Positions 1 through 9,479 of a DNA stretch of 64,000 nucleotides are shown piece after piece (position 1 is the first letter of the stretch; each line of letters begins with the position of its first letter). Made by a program: the position numbers and the translations under genes. Source of the DNA: Acutalibacter sp. 1XD8-33. Its GTDB lineage: Bacteria > Bacillota > Clostridia > Oscillospirales > Acutalibacteraceae. The DNA lies in the NCBI RefSeq assembly GCF_003612555.1, contig NZ_RAZF01000011.1, positions 55,935 through 119,934 on the forward strand, written 5' to 3'. Under the pieces are notes generated by a model that saw only the letters and a list, made by a program, of their open reading frames with translations, did not search any database and was not told where the DNA came from.

Positions 1-59
1 GGGCCAGGCGGGCCTTTCGGCTGATTCCATGCGCACAGAGCTGGCTGAGAGCACATCTA

Positions 60-110
60 GGGAAACCCCCGGCGAGGGGTTCCCTCTGAAAGTCTCCACC
101 GGAGACTTTC
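60..110. other. Two adjacent stem-loops upstream of the first gene
   Basis: Two hairpins lie back to back: GGGAAACCCC/GGGGTTCCC (60-84) and GAAAGTCTCC-ACC-GGAGACTTTC (88-110, a 3-nt loop). No U-tract follows, so a terminator is uncertain. They look like the hairpin-rich intergenic modules found in the rest of the chromosome. No gene is visible in 1-231. Confidence 0.5.
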
Positions 111-231
111 ATTCACCCTTCCTGCGCAGTTTCCCAGCCGTTTTGCGTGCCCAGCCCTGTGCTCCTCACCCTGCTTTCACGCCATCTTTGCCCTCTCCAT
201 AAAATAATCAAAAAGCAAAAGGAGGCCCTCC

Positions 232-1824
232 ATGCGCCGCGTCTTATCCCTGCTTCTCTGTTTCTCTCTGCTGGCCACTTTTCCCGCCTGCGGCGATGGA
301 TATCAGTCCGGCATGGAATTCACCTATGCCCTGCCCCAAAACGTAGACTCTCTGGACCCTCAAACCGCCGCCCGGCAATCCTCGTATCTGGTAATCGGCT
401 CTATCTTTGAAGGTCTGTGCAAAATAGATTCTGACGGGGATATCATCCCCGGCGTTGCCCGAAAGTGGGAGGCCTCTGATAATAATACCCGTTTCACCTT
501 TCATCTTTATCCCAATGCAAAATGGAGCAACGGCACCCCCGTTACGGCTAACGATTTTCTGTTCGCCATCCGGAGAGCGCTGCGCCCGGAAACCGCCACC
601 CCCTCTGTAGACGATCTTTTCATCATCCAGGGCGCCAGGGCGGTCTATAATGGAGAAGCCAGCGAGGACTTTCTGGGGGTCTGGGCAGAGAATGAGCATA
701 CCCTCATTGTGCAGCTGGAGCGGAGCTATGCGGATTTCCCCGCTCTCACCGCCGGCGCCCACTATATGCCCTGCAATCAGGAATACTTCGAAAGCTGTGC
801 CGGACACTACGGCCTATCCTCTGAATACTTGATTACCAACGGTCCCTTCACCTTTTCCAGCATCTATGCCTGGAATACTACCTATGGCAGCCGAAAAGTT
901 GAGCTTACCCCCTCTGAGAATTACCATCGGGCAAAGGACGTGGCCCCTGCAAAGCTGACATATCTGATCGACTACGAGGAAGCCGTTGTCCAGGATCCCG
1001 TTTCCGCCCTGGTTTCTGGCGCCATTGATAACGCCAGCTTGATGGAAACCGCTGCCGAAGAAGCCGCCAATCGGGGCTGCGGTATTCAGGTGCTGGACGA
1101 CTCTGTAACCGGTCTGCTGCTCAATCCGGAGTCTGGAATTTTAAAACATCTGGAAGCCCGGGAAATCTTTATCAAAACCATTGACCGGCAGGCTCTCTTA
1201 GACCGGCGCATGGACAAAAACAGCAGCGAAGCTATGGGGATTATGGCAAGCTGTGTGCGCTGGGGGGGAGAACCCTATTATGCCGATGGCGCGGTCATGT
1301 TCTCCACCCAGGACGACAGTATTCTGGAAGAACGGCTCCCCGCCCTCTTAGAAACCCTGGAGCTGGAGCGCCTCCCCAGCATCACCGTAATCTGTCCCAA
1401 CGACGAGGAATCTATCAATATCGCCAACGGCCTGTTGCTTTCCTGGAACTCAAAATTCAGCACCGCCTATAATATTCAGCCCTTGGAGGACGCGGAGTTC
1501 CAAGAAAAAATTGCCTCTGGGGAATATGAAGCGGCACTGTATACCCTGCGGGCCGGAGGCACCACTCCTTATCAGGTGCTGAAGGCCTTTGAAAGCACTT
1601 CCAGTCCCACCCTGCTGAAAAGCCCGGATTATGACAGCCAGCTCCACGCTCTGAGCTTCGAGCTTTCCTCTTACCGAAGCCTGGAATCCTACCTACAGGC
1701 CCAGCACCTGTTCTACCCACTGTTCAGCGACAAATCCTACTATGTCAGCAGCCCCAACAGCCAGGGAATCTCCGCTTCGCCTGACTTAACCATCGACTTT
1801 TCCAGGGCAAAGAAAAAGTCGTAG
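232..1824 (+). CDS. ABC transporter family 5 (oligopeptide/nickel-type) substrate-binding lipoprotein
   Basis: This 530-residue lipoprotein resembles OppA/DppA-type solute receptors, which hand peptides or similar ligands to an ABC importer. A signal peptide ends in a lipobox (TFPAC, lipidated Cys about residue 20). The family signature appears as 'NVDSLDPQTA...IFEGLCKIDSDGDIIPGVARKWEAS' and 'ATPSVDDLF...ADFPALTAGAHYMPCNQEYF'. The ATG follows AAAGGAGG at about 7 nt. The length fits the family. No permease or ATPase genes lie next to it in the window, so it is an orphan receptor here. The partner genes may lie left of position 1. Ligand not predictable. Confidence 0.85.
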   Translation: MRRVLSLLLCFSLLATFPACGDGYQSGMEFTYALPQNVDSLDPQTAARQSSYLVIGSIFEGLCKIDSDGDIIPGVARKWEASDNNTRFTFHLYPNAKWSNGTPVTANDFLFAIRRALRPETATPSVDDLFIIQGARAVYNGEASEDFLGVWAENEHTLIVQLERSYADFPALTAGAHYMPCNQEYFESCAGHYGLSSEYLITNGPFTFSSIYAWNTTYGSRKVELTPSENYHRAKDVAPAKLTYLIDYEEAVVQDPVSALVSGAIDNASLMETAAEEAANRGCGIQVLDDSVTGLLLNPESGILKHLEAREIFIKTIDRQALLDRRMDKNSSEAMGIMASCVRWGGEPYYADGAVMFSTQDDSILEERLPALLETLELERLPSITVICPNDEESINIANGLLLSWNSKFSTAYNIQPLEDAEFQEKIASGEYEAALYTLRAGGTTPYQVLKAFESTSSPTLLKSPDYDSQLHALSFELSSYRSLESYLQAQHLFYPLFSDKSYYVSSPNSQGISASPDLTIDFSRAKKKS

Positions 1825-1891
1825 CGCCCAGGCCGCCGTGGCCTCCCCGCTTGGTTAAAAGAAGTGTTTTCTTGACAGTATTATAGGAAAT

Positions 1892-1939
1892 AGAAGCGGT
1901 ACATGAATGAACCTTTTCATGCACCACTTCTGCTTTTTT
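1892..1939 (+). terminator. Imperfect hairpin plus T-run after the solute-binding gene
   Basis: AGAAGcGGTaCATGAA pairs with TTCATGcACCACTTCT, and six Ts follow at 1934-1939. It lies about 70 bases after the stop codon of the upstream gene and fits a rho-independent terminator. Confidence 0.5.
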
Positions 1940-1974
1940 GCAGCCCCTTTGTCCTTGCTGAACTGCCGGCGGAT

Positions 1975-2089
1975 TATAGTAAACGCAGTTCAAAAGAGGT
2001 ATCCCTCTTTTGAACCAGGCGGCGCAACAACTGCTGTGCCGCCCAGCTTGAAAATCGGTATATACCGATTTTCAAGTGCGTTTACTATA
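1975..2089. repeat. MITE-like palindromic element, copy 1
   Basis: The 115-bp unit has terminal inverted repeats TATAGTAAACGC/GCGTTTACTATA. Inside are the hairpins GTTCAAAAGAGG/CCTCTTTTGAAC and CTTGAAAATCGGT/ACCGATTTTCAAG, plus a GGCGGC/GCCGCC stem. It sits between two convergent genes. Related copies are at 11707-11778, 23774-23895 and 40086-40184. It has no coding capacity, so movement would need a transposase in trans. Confidence 0.75.
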
Positions 2090-2153
2090 GGCCCCCTGTC
2101 CTTACGAGCTGTTTGGCGGCCGGCAATGTCCAGCGGTCGGACCAGCTCTTTTC

Positions 2154-2669
2154 CTACGCCGAAAGGGCTCTTTTATGCTTTATCAACGTATATTCATACC
2201 CATCACGGGGCCGGGTGTGCCTCTCAATAGCGTACTGTCGGAACCCGGCCTTGGCCGCCAGCGCCCGGGAAGCGGCGTTCTCCTCCCAAGCCGAGTAGAC
2301 AAACTCCCTGGCCCCCAGCTTCCAGGCATGGCCCAAAAGGCAGTTCAGCACCTGGGTTCCATATCCCCTGCCCCAGAAATCCGGCCCCAGACAGATCCCG
2401 GTCTCCTCCCAGGTATCCCCTTCTAGCCGGGCAATTCCCCCGAAGCCCATAGCCTCACCGGTGGACTTTTGGAATATGGTATAGGCTGTCTCCCGTTCCG
2501 CCTGGAACGCAATGGTCCGGCGCATCCGCTCTTGGGCCTCCTCAGCGCTGGGGCTGGGCTCCAGCATCATATAGCGGAAGCTCTCCGGGCGGCTCCACAC
2601 GTTGCAGTACATGGGCTCCCAGTCCTCAAATTTCGCTTTTCTCAAAATCAAATCCTTTGTCTCCAGCAT
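2154..2669 (-). CDS. GNAT family N-acetyltransferase
   Basis: This 171-residue protein belongs to the RimJ/RimL-like GNAT group, which moves an acetyl group from acetyl-CoA to an amine. The opening 'METKDLILRKAKFEDWEPMYCNVW'-type motif is typical. The acetyl-CoA loop is seen as 'LGPDFWGRGYGTQVL', followed by 'ENAASRALAAKAGF'. The start at 2669 is chosen because GACAGGAGGTCAACG precedes it with good spacing. The longer upstream reading frame only runs through repeat DNA. It is monocistronic and convergent with the upstream lipoprotein gene. The substrate cannot be told from sequence. Confidence 0.85.
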   Translation of the reverse strand: MLETKDLILRKAKFEDWEPMYCNVWSRPESFRYMMLEPSPSAEEAQERMRRTIAFQAERETAYTIFQKSTGEAMGFGGIARLEGDTWEETGICLGPDFWGRGYGTQVLNCLLGHAWKLGAREFVYSAWEENAASRALAAKAGFRQYAIERHTRPRDGYEYTLIKHKRALSA

Positions 2670-2689
2670 CGTTGACCTCCTGTCAAAAA

Positions 2690-3458
2690 TGGATGGTTTG
2701 GGATGATATTGTGGCTGCCGGCGGCTGGGGGCTCTGAGTCTCACCTGCCGGTTCGGTCGGCGACGGGAAATCGCCACTGGCGATTGTCGCCCCCCGTCCC
2801 CCGCCACTTTTGAAAAAGTGGACAAAACTTTTACCCTGGACAGCATTGACCGGTCCAGCTGTAAACTTGGCAACGCCAAGTTTTGCAGACAACGCCACGA
2901 ACCGACCGAGTCGGCAGACGAGACCAGGCGAGACTCGCGCAGCCCTCAAGGTCTTGCCCTTGACCTTAAACTCCTCAGAAGCGCAATTTTGAAGGTGAAT
3001 TGACGCGCAGCGTCAAGAGGAAACGGAGAGTTCATCTCGCCCTGCGAGATGAATCTCTTTTGCAACTGAGAAAAAGTTTCCTAGTCTCGGAGTAAACCAG
3101 CGGAGAACGTTCGCACCCAGCCCGGCGAGTTTTGCTTTGCAAAACTCATGACGCCTGACGAAGCTCAGCTATATCATCGCTCCATTCTTCGCGTCAGGCA
3201 CCCCGCTCGGGTTCGTCCGAAGAACGAACCGCCGGGAGAAACGGGCAGAGCCCGTTTCTCCCGCAGCCATTTTGCGGCTCGCCGCAAAATGCGAACGGGG
3301 CGGACGCGGGAAAGACTAGCTGAGCGCACGAGCGTACCAGCCGGGAGCGCTCCTTGCCAGCTGGAATCTGGATGCGCCACCGCTCCATGCGAGCCCCTTA
3401 ATAAACACTTAAAAAAGATATAAAGCACACTTTATGGGGAAATGCGGAGTGTTTCCCC
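2690..3458. repeat. Intergenic mosaic of short hairpin repeats
   Basis: No gene is seen in this 770-bp gap. It holds the 'AAATCGCC-ACT-GGCGATT' hairpin inside GGCGAC/GTCGCC (about 2758-2790), TTGACGC-GCA-GCGTCAA (about 3000), TTCATCTCGC-CCT-GCGAGATGAA (3031-3053), GAGTTTTGC-TTT-GCAAAACTC (about 3128) and cloverleaf copy 1. Small reading frames here merely translate repeats. Confidence 0.8.
3201..3300 (+). repeat. Three-hairpin 'cloverleaf' repeat, copy 1
   Basis: A closing stem CCCCGCTCG/CGAACGGGG (one mismatch) encloses three hairpins in order: GGTTCGT/ACGAACC (3210-3230), GGGAGAAACGGGC/GCCCGTTTCTCCC (3234-3262) and CATTTTGCGGC/GCCGCAAAATG (3268-3291). The second hairpin has a GA/TC pair step absent from other copies, with both arms changed. 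This orientation is arbitrarily called plus. See copies at 14974, 25402, 28389 and 33579. Confidence 0.8.
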
Positions 3459-4238
3459 TCAGGAGCCTGTGGATTTATACATGTGGACGCCGATCCGCCA
3501 GACGATCCAGCAGGGCACGGCGAAGAGGCAGGCCACCAGAGGCAGAAAGATGAACACCGGGTTGTCCGACCGGCCCAGAACATAGAGCAGCGGGTAGTAC
3601 TGCACCAGGGCGTAGGGCACACCGAAGGTGCAGAAGAGCAGCATCTCCCGGCCATAGATGGACAGGGGGTACTTGCCGTGCTCGATGGCCCCATAGGTGA
3701 ACACGTTCATGAATTCCAGCCCCTGGAGGGTGAAAAAGGCAATAGAGCCGTCCAGGAGGAACAGGGCCGAGAACAGGACCACGCCCCCCGCTATCATCAG
3801 GACCACGGTGAGCACCCGGAGGGGGGTCCAGTCCACCCGGCAGCTCATGATGCCGTAGACCAGCATGACCACCCCCTGGAGCAGCATCCCCAGGCGCACG
3901 AAGTCGATGCGCTGGGCCAGCACCTGGAAGATCTCTCCCCGGGGGCGGCAGAGGATGCGGTCGAACTGGCCGTTGGAGATGAGGCTGTCCATCACCTTGA
4001 AGCCCGAGGCGAAGAGCTGGGCCAGGGAAAAGCCCATGAGCATGACGCCGTAGCAGAGCAGCACCTGCTCGTAGCTGAAATCCGCCACTCGGTGGAACCG
4101 CTGGAACATGAAGGAGATGCCTAGGAACACGGAGAAGGACGTGAGAAACTGGGCGATGAGCGTGGTGAAAAACGAGCCCTTGAACTGCATGGCGGACTTG
4201 AGATGGATGGCAAAATATTTGCCGTATAGCTTCAGCAT
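3459..4238 (-). CDS. ABC-2 family membrane permease (DUF990-like)
   Basis: This 259-residue polytopic membrane protein has the look of the ABC-2 'ABC2_membrane_6'/DUF990 family: 'YEQVLLCYGVMLMGFSLAQLFASGF...DSLISNGQFDRILCRPRGEIFQVLAQRIDFVRLG'. About six hydrophobic segments are visible. Members usually come as two paired permeases plus an ATPase gene that together form an exporter. Neither partner is next to it here. The start at 4238 is supported by GAAAGAAGGTCC about 7 nt upstream. The gene is flanked by repeat islands on both sides, so it may have been separated from its partners. Substrate unknown. Confidence 0.8.
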   Translation of the reverse strand: MLKLYGKYFAIHLKSAMQFKGSFFTTLIAQFLTSFSVFLGISFMFQRFHRVADFSYEQVLLCYGVMLMGFSLAQLFASGFKVMDSLISNGQFDRILCRPRGEIFQVLAQRIDFVRLGMLLQGVVMLVYGIMSCRVDWTPLRVLTVVLMIAGGVVLFSALFLLDGSIAFFTLQGLEFMNVFTYGAIEHGKYPLSIYGREMLLFCTFGVPYALVQYYPLLYVLGRSDNPVFIFLPLVACLFAVPCWIVWRIGVHMYKSTGS

Positions 4239-4259
4239 GGCGGACCTTCTTTCTATGTA

Positions 4260-4945
4260 ATGTTTTTATGGGGGCCTGCTGGGCGCAATGGCTCGTCCAG
4301 ATTCCAGCACACCGCGCCTAGTATGTGCGAGGCGGAAGCTGGATTTCGCGGTGTGTCATGAGTTTTGCTATGCAAAACTCTGCCAAGTCTGGTACGCCCG
4401 TGCGCTCAGATGGCGGGTTCCGATTTCCAGGAGACGCTTTTTTTCAGTTGTAAAAGAGTTTCATCTTGTTCCACAAGATGAACTCTCCGCGTCCCCTCTT
4501 AAGAGTTTTGCTTTGCAAAACTCGGATAGTTAACCGAGCGCAGCGAGTGTTAACCTATTATTCACCACCCTGGCAAAAATATGCTTCTCAGGTGTTTAAG
4601 GTCAAGGGCAAGACCGTGGAGGCTCTGAGTCTCAGCTGCCGCTTCGGTCGGCGACGGGAAATCGCCACTGGCGATTGTCGCCCTCCAAACCACCGCGAGC
4701 TTTTGAAGAAAGCTAAGACTTCGCAGAGCGAAGTCTGCAAAACTTTTACGTTGGTTAGCTGAGTGCGCTTGCACCCAGCTTGGTAGAGTTTTGCGTAGCA
4801 AAACTCATGACACATGACGAAACTCAGCTGGCTCATTTCTCCATTCTTGGCGTCATGTGCGACGAACACAGTGAGGAGTGGGTAAAAGTTTCGTCAACCT
4901 TTTCAAAGGTTGCAGGGTGTGGGACAGCGTCCCACGACCTTGACC
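4260..4945. repeat. Intergenic mosaic of hairpin repeats
   Basis: No gene is supported. The gap carries GAGTTTTGC-TAT-GCAAAACTC, a TTCATCTTG hairpin (about 4450-4475), GAGTTTTGC-TTT-GCAAAACTC followed by the GTTAACCGAGC/GCGAGTGTTAAC palindrome (4501-4556), the AAATCGCC-ACT-GGCGATT unit (about 4660), AGACTTCG/CGAAGTCT (about 4718-4738) and another GAGTTTTGC hairpin (4789). The order of modules matches parts of the islands at 15.3, 22.0, 24.8 and 33.3 kb. Confidence 0.75.
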
Positions 4946-7000
4946 TTACTTCGCGGGCCGTGCCCCCATCTCGAGCACCAGCTCCCCGCCGGAGACGATC
5001 TCCTGATGGGTGAGGAAGGGCCGGTCCAGGGGTTTGCCGTTGAGCTCGGCCTTCTGGATATAGCGCAGGCCGTCGCCAGCGCCCTTGGCGGTCACCTTGA
5101 AGGACGCGCCGCTCTCCATCTTCATCTCCATGCTGTCAAAGAGGGGCGTGCCCAGGGCATATTCCGCCTTGCCGGGGCAGACCGGGTAGAAGCCCATGGC
5201 CGAGAACACCAGCCAGCTGGACATGGCCCCGCCGTCCTCGTCGCCGCAGATGCCCGTGGGGGAGTTGGGGAACCAGATGTCCATCAGGTCCCGCAGCTTC
5301 TTCTGGGCCTTCCAGGGCTGGCCGAAGTAATCATAGAGATAGGGGATGTGGAAGGAGGGCTCGTTGCCCATGGCGAACTGGCCCATCAGGCCCGTGGAGT
5401 CCGGGAACTGCCCCAGATAGATGAACTTGCTGGGCTCGTTGTGGAAGCCCTCCCGGAATACCTGGTCCAGGCGCTCCCCAGCCTTCTCCTTGCCGCCCAT
5501 CAGCTCCGCCAGACCCTCCGGATCGTGCATCACAGACCAGGTGTAGGTCCAGGTGTTGTTCTCCGTGGTGTAGTCCCGGCCGCCCATGCCGCCCGCGAAC
5601 TTGGGGTTGAAGTCCTCCACCCACTGGCCGTCAATGGACTTGGGAGCCATCCAGCCCAGCTCCGGGTTGTAGAGGCTCTTGTAGCCCTGGGCGCGCTTTC
5701 TGAACATCTCGGCGTCCTCGGGCTTGCCAAGCCGCTCGGCAATTTCTGCGGCGCACCAGTCGTCGTAGCAGTGCTCCAGGGTCACGGCCACGGACTGCCG
5801 CCGCTCAAACTCGTGGGCCGCGGGGCAGGTCTCCGCCTCGCCCTTTTTCAGGGCGGGGAAGAAGCCCTTCTCCCAGTAGCACTCCTCCTCGGCGCCGGCG
5901 GGGGCGTTGCAGGCCCAGGGCATCATGGACTGCTCGGTGGCGTTCTTGCGGATGCCCTCGTAGGCGGTCTCGTAGTCGGCCTCGATGCCCTTTGCCATGG
6001 CGTCCGCGAAGAGGGAGGCCGCGTGGAAGCCGATCATCACCGGCAGGTCCCCCTCGAAGCCGGGGAAGCAGGGCATCAGCCCGCTCTGCTTGTACATCTC
6101 CACATAGCTCTGGAGGATGTCCTTGTGGCGGCGCTCGTCCACCAGCAGCTGCAGGGGGTGCATACACCGGAAGGTGTCCCAGAGGCCGTCGTTGTTGTAG
6201 AAGGTGCCCTCATGGACCTTGCCGTCGAAGCCGCTGAAATACTGGCCGTGCTCGGTGACGTCGGTCATCCGCTGGAAGGCCCGGTAGAGGGCGGTGTAGA
6301 ACACGGTTTTCCGGTCCTCGGTATTGCCCTCCACGATGAATTTGCCCAGCTGGGCGTCCCAGATTTCCTGGGCCCGGGCCTTGACCTCGTCAAAGCTCTG
6401 GCCGCCGGCCTCCAGCTCCAGGCTCTTTTTGGCGCTCTCCAGGGAGATCATGGAGACGGCGCCCCGCACCTCTGTGAGCTCGGGGGCGCGGAAGATCAGG
6501 GCGTCCTCCTCCTGGCCGGTGAGCTCCACGCCCTGGCCCAGCTGGATATAGGCATACTGGCGCAGGGGCGTGCGGCGGCCCCGGTTGGGCCAGGAGAGGG
6601 TAATCTCTACCGTGTTGCCCTCCGCCTTGGCCTCGCCGCCGGGGAAGCTGAGGCGCAGGCAGTCCTGGCCGGAGAAGCGGTAGAGGTACACGTGCTGGGT
6701 GACGGTGGTCTCGGCGGTGATATCGTGCTCCTCCAGCTCCAGGCGCTTGTAGTAGCAGCGGGCGGTTTCCCGGCTGTGGTCCAGGATATTGTGGAAATCG
6801 CCGCCCTTGCCGGGCATGACGTAGGCCGCGCCCAGGGGGAAGCCCAGGACCTGATCGCAGCAGTAGGAGTCGCCGTTATCGTGGGATACGGGGGTGCTGC
6901 GGGCCATGCCGTAGGGGAGCATGACCTCGGGGTTGGTGGAGGTGAGCATGTGGGAGATGGTGCCGATGTAGGGATTGACGTAATCGGAAAGGTGTTTCAT
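4946..7000 (-). CDS. Glycoside hydrolase family 92 exo-alpha-mannosidase
   Basis: GH92 enzymes are calcium-dependent exo-alpha-mannosidases that trim alpha-1,2/1,3/1,4/1,6-mannose from N-glycans and mannans. The 684-residue protein shows the family's N-terminal 'VNPYIGT...NPEVMLPYGMARSTP', the central 'NDGLWDTFRCMHPL' and the C-terminal block 'GNEPSFHIPYLYDYFGQPW...GICGDEDGGAMSSWLVFSAMGFYPVCPG'. These carry the catalytic acid and Ca-site residues. No signal peptide is seen, so it may act inside the cell on imported oligosaccharides. The start at 7000 is preceded by AAGGAG. The longer frame upstream is repeat DNA. It lies upstream of the sugar ABC transporter region and joins GH38 at 17.2 kb in a mannoside-use locus. 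Confidence 0.92.
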   Translation of the reverse strand: MKHLSDYVNPYIGTISHMLTSTNPEVMLPYGMARSTPVSHDNGDSYCCDQVLGFPLGAAYVMPGKGGDFHNILDHSRETARCYYKRLELEEHDITAETTVTQHVYLYRFSGQDCLRLSFPGGEAKAEGNTVEITLSWPNRGRRTPLRQYAYIQLGQGVELTGQEEDALIFRAPELTEVRGAVSMISLESAKKSLELEAGGQSFDEVKARAQEIWDAQLGKFIVEGNTEDRKTVFYTALYRAFQRMTDVTEHGQYFSGFDGKVHEGTFYNNDGLWDTFRCMHPLQLLVDERRHKDILQSYVEMYKQSGLMPCFPGFEGDLPVMIGFHAASLFADAMAKGIEADYETAYEGIRKNATEQSMMPWACNAPAGAEEECYWEKGFFPALKKGEAETCPAAHEFERRQSVAVTLEHCYDDWCAAEIAERLGKPEDAEMFRKRAQGYKSLYNPELGWMAPKSIDGQWVEDFNPKFAGGMGGRDYTTENNTWTYTWSVMHDPEGLAELMGGKEKAGERLDQVFREGFHNEPSKFIYLGQFPDSTGLMGQFAMGNEPSFHIPYLYDYFGQPWKAQKKLRDLMDIWFPNSPTGICGDEDGGAMSSWLVFSAMGFYPVCPGKAEYALGTPLFDSMEMKMESGASFKVTAKGAGDGLRYIQKAELNGKPLDRPFLTHQEIVSGGELVLEMGARPAK

Positions 7001-7039
7001 GGATTTTTTCTCCTTGAAGATAGTAAATTTTAGTTTTTT

Positions 7040-7460
7040 CGCAAAGCTGACCAGGGTAAAAGTTTCGCCGGCCTTTTCAAAGGCCGCAGGGGTTTGGGGA
7101 CGGCGTCCCCAAGGTCTTGCCTTTGAACACCTGAGAAAACAACGCAGGAGGGTAGCATAAACGTCCCGGTGGGACGTTTTGCGTAGGGGACCCTCGTCGG
7201 GGGGCGCTGGTCTCCGCTGGAGACCGTCAAGCGCCGACCGAGCCGGCAGGCGAGACCCCCTGTTTCGCTTTGCGAACTCTCCCACACCACGCAACCTTTG
7301 AAAAGGTTGACGAAACTTTTACGGTTGTTCGGTTAGCTCGGCAAACGACATAAAGTGTTCACGACGAACGAAGTGGGAGTGACGTTCGCGGTCCAGGGGC
7401 GTTAGGCCCCTGGTGGGGTTTGGGGCAAAGCCCCAAGGTCTTGACCTTGAAAGAATATAA
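7040..7460. repeat. Intergenic repeat island
   Basis: No gene. Contains AAACGTCCC-GGT-GGGACGTTT (about 7159), GGTCTCC-GCT-GGAGACC (about 7210), 'accgagccggcaggcgagac' and 'acctttgaaaaggttgacgaaactttta' modules. The GGGACGTTT unit recurs near 16.9 kb. Confidence 0.7.
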
Positions 7461-7461
7461 T

Positions 7462-7526
7462 AAGGGCCGGTCCGAAGGGGATACCCAACCAAAAAGCGTA
7501 AGTTGTATCCGTCCGGACCGGCCCTT
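7462..7526 (-). terminator. Long hairpin terminator of the sugar ABC operon
   Basis: A 13-bp perfect stem AAGGGCCGGTCCG/CGGACCGGCCCTT encloses a second stem GGATAC/GTATCC. It lies 30 bases past the stop codon of the solute-binding protein on the minus strand and is followed by an A/T-rich tail rather than a clean U-run. It is the most likely end of the transporter operon. Confidence 0.6.
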
Positions 7527-7556
7527 GTGTTCATCTAGCGCACATCAATCGGGCAA

Positions 7557-9269
7557 TTATTTGTTGGAGGCCCACCGATCGTAAGCCTGCTGATAGGTGG
7601 CGATTACCTCTTCCACGCCCAGAGACTTCATCTCGTCGGTGAAAGCATCCCACTGGTCGAAGCTCTTCTCGCCAACAACGAACTTGGCGCTGTTCTCCTG
7701 GCGGCAGTTCTTCAGGTCGGTGGTGTACATATCTACCACAGCCTGCTCTTCCTCAGTCAGGAACATGTCGGGCAGAGTCTGCTTGTTGTAGGGGTTCAGG
7801 CTCTTGTCAGACCAGGCGATACGAGCCTGCTGCTGCACGTCGTCCCAGGCGCCCTCGGTGGTGTCGCGAACCCACTTGGGCAGGGGCAGACCGCAGTCAG
7901 GAGTAATCTCGCCGCCGCGGACTTCTTCTACGTTCCGTCCGTCGGTGGGGAAGATGTACTTATGCAGGGTGGGATCGTTCTCAGAGTACTCCCAGATGTG
8001 GCCTTCGGGGCCGTAGTGGATCAGCCAGGAACCCTCTTCGCTGTAGAGGTAGTCAACCCAACGCATCATGGCGATCATGGTCTCCTCGTCGCACTTGTCG
8101 GTGAGGGAGAAGGTGCCCTGGGTGATGCCAGTGCCGCGGGTGCAGGTCTGCTTGGGATTCACAGAGCTGGACAGGGCGGGCATAATGGGATAGGTGGCTT
8201 CCTTTTCCATCTCCATGTTGCCGAAGATGAAGCGGGGCAGAGCGTGGTAGCCAGCGCCGTTGCGGCCCTCGGTACCTTCAGCGGTAGCGTCGGCGGCAGA
8301 GTGAGAGTACATCTCCTGGCTCAGGATCTTCTCGCTGTACATCTTGTTGAAGAACTCGAAGGCAACCTTGGCGTTCTCATCCATCATGCCGTAGTGGATC
8401 TTGCCGTCGTCGTCTACATAGATTTCGGGGCTCAGTACGCCGAAGTAGGCCATCATCTGGTTGTAGATGCCGTCGCCCTTGTTGGCGTCGTCAAAGACGT
8501 TCAGGGGAATCTCGTCCTTCTCGCCGTTGCCGTTGGGATCCTCGTCCCGGAAGCGGACCATCAGGTCATAGAAGCCGTCCACGTCGGTGGGCAGATCCTC
8601 GGGCTTTACGCCCAGCTTATCCAGCCAGTCGATGTTTACCCACATGGCAGTGGACATCAGGGGGCTGTAAGAAACGGTGGGCAGAGAGTAGATGTGTCCG
8701 TCAGGGGCGGTGATGGAGGGACGAACGTCGGGCTTCTCCTCGAACATGGCGAGGATGTTGGGGCAATACTTGTCAATGTAGTCCTCCAGAGGAAGCAGAA
8801 TGCCCTGGGCGCCGAACTTAACCTGCTCTTCGCGGGACAGCTGGCTGCCGAACAGAACCTGGGCATAGTTGCCGCTGTTCAGGGCCAGATTCTTTTTCTC
8901 CTGGAACACCTCGCCGGAGGGGGTGTCATAGGTGAAGTTGATGTTGGTCTTTTTGGACATGATATCAAAGAACTCCATCTTGTCCCAGTCGCCGTGGATA
9001 CCGGCGCGGGCGCCCATCATGCTGAGGGTAATGGGCTCTTTGACAATGGGATAGCCTTCCAGGTTCACGTTGCCGGCCTCGGTCTCGCCGCCTTCAGAGG
9101 ACTCTTCGCTGCTCTCCGTCTCAGAAGAAGAATCTTCCTTAGAGGATTCGCTGCTGCTCTCCTGGGTGCTTGACTCGCTGCTGCTGCTCTCGTTGCCGCC
9201 GCAGGCCGCGAACACGGAAACCAGCATGAGCATCGCCAGTAATAGGGCTACTAGCTTTTTGGTTTTCAT
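7557..9269 (-). CDS. Sugar ABC transporter substrate-binding lipoprotein (LipO-like)
   Basis: This 570-residue extracellular solute-binding lipoprotein goes with LplB/YtcP-type permeases, which import complex carbohydrates. The signal peptide ends at a lipobox (VFAAC, Cys about residue 23). A roughly 45-residue Ser/Glu-rich linker follows, and then the binding domain ('SMMGARAGIHGDWDKMEFFDIMSKKTNINFTYDTPSGEV' type). The start at 9269 is set by the signal peptide and an upstream GGAG/AAGG stretch. It is the last gene of a three-gene operon transcribed leftward (permease, permease, receptor), with 210 bp between it and the previous gene. The ligand is inferred to be a mannoside from context only. 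Confidence 0.9.
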   Translation of the reverse strand: MKTKKLVALLLAMLMLVSVFAACGGNESSSSESSTQESSSESSKEDSSSETESSEESSEGGETEAGNVNLEGYPIVKEPITLSMMGARAGIHGDWDKMEFFDIMSKKTNINFTYDTPSGEVFQEKKNLALNSGNYAQVLFGSQLSREEQVKFGAQGILLPLEDYIDKYCPNILAMFEEKPDVRPSITAPDGHIYSLPTVSYSPLMSTAMWVNIDWLDKLGVKPEDLPTDVDGFYDLMVRFRDEDPNGNGEKDEIPLNVFDDANKGDGIYNQMMAYFGVLSPEIYVDDDGKIHYGMMDENAKVAFEFFNKMYSEKILSQEMYSHSAADATAEGTEGRNGAGYHALPRFIFGNMEMEKEATYPIMPALSSSVNPKQTCTRGTGITQGTFSLTDKCDEETMIAMMRWVDYLYSEEGSWLIHYGPEGHIWEYSENDPTLHKYIFPTDGRNVEEVRGGEITPDCGLPLPKWVRDTTEGAWDDVQQQARIAWSDKSLNPYNKQTLPDMFLTEEEQAVVDMYTTDLKNCRQENSAKFVVGEKSFDQWDAFTDEMKSLGVEEVIATYQQAYDRWASNK

Positions 9270-9479
9270 TTCCTTCCACTCCTTTGTGAAAATTTTTGAA
9301 CAGGTATTCATAACTGAAATTACCGGATGCGCAAGCATTTTCAGAGCTGATCAAGGCAAATTTGCGCAGAAATAATTGTTTCATTTTAAGGAAATTTAAC
9401 GCGGAGCAGATCCGAAAAGGCCGCTCAGCCGGTGATTGCAGGTTGTGAATACTTGTTCTTAATATATCGATAAAAGGGT

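Noticed and set aside
4910..7033. 707-codon open frame on the plus strand
   Set aside because: Exact antisense shadow of the GH92 gene; Gly/Ala/Leu/Val-rich composition with no domain and no ribosome site.
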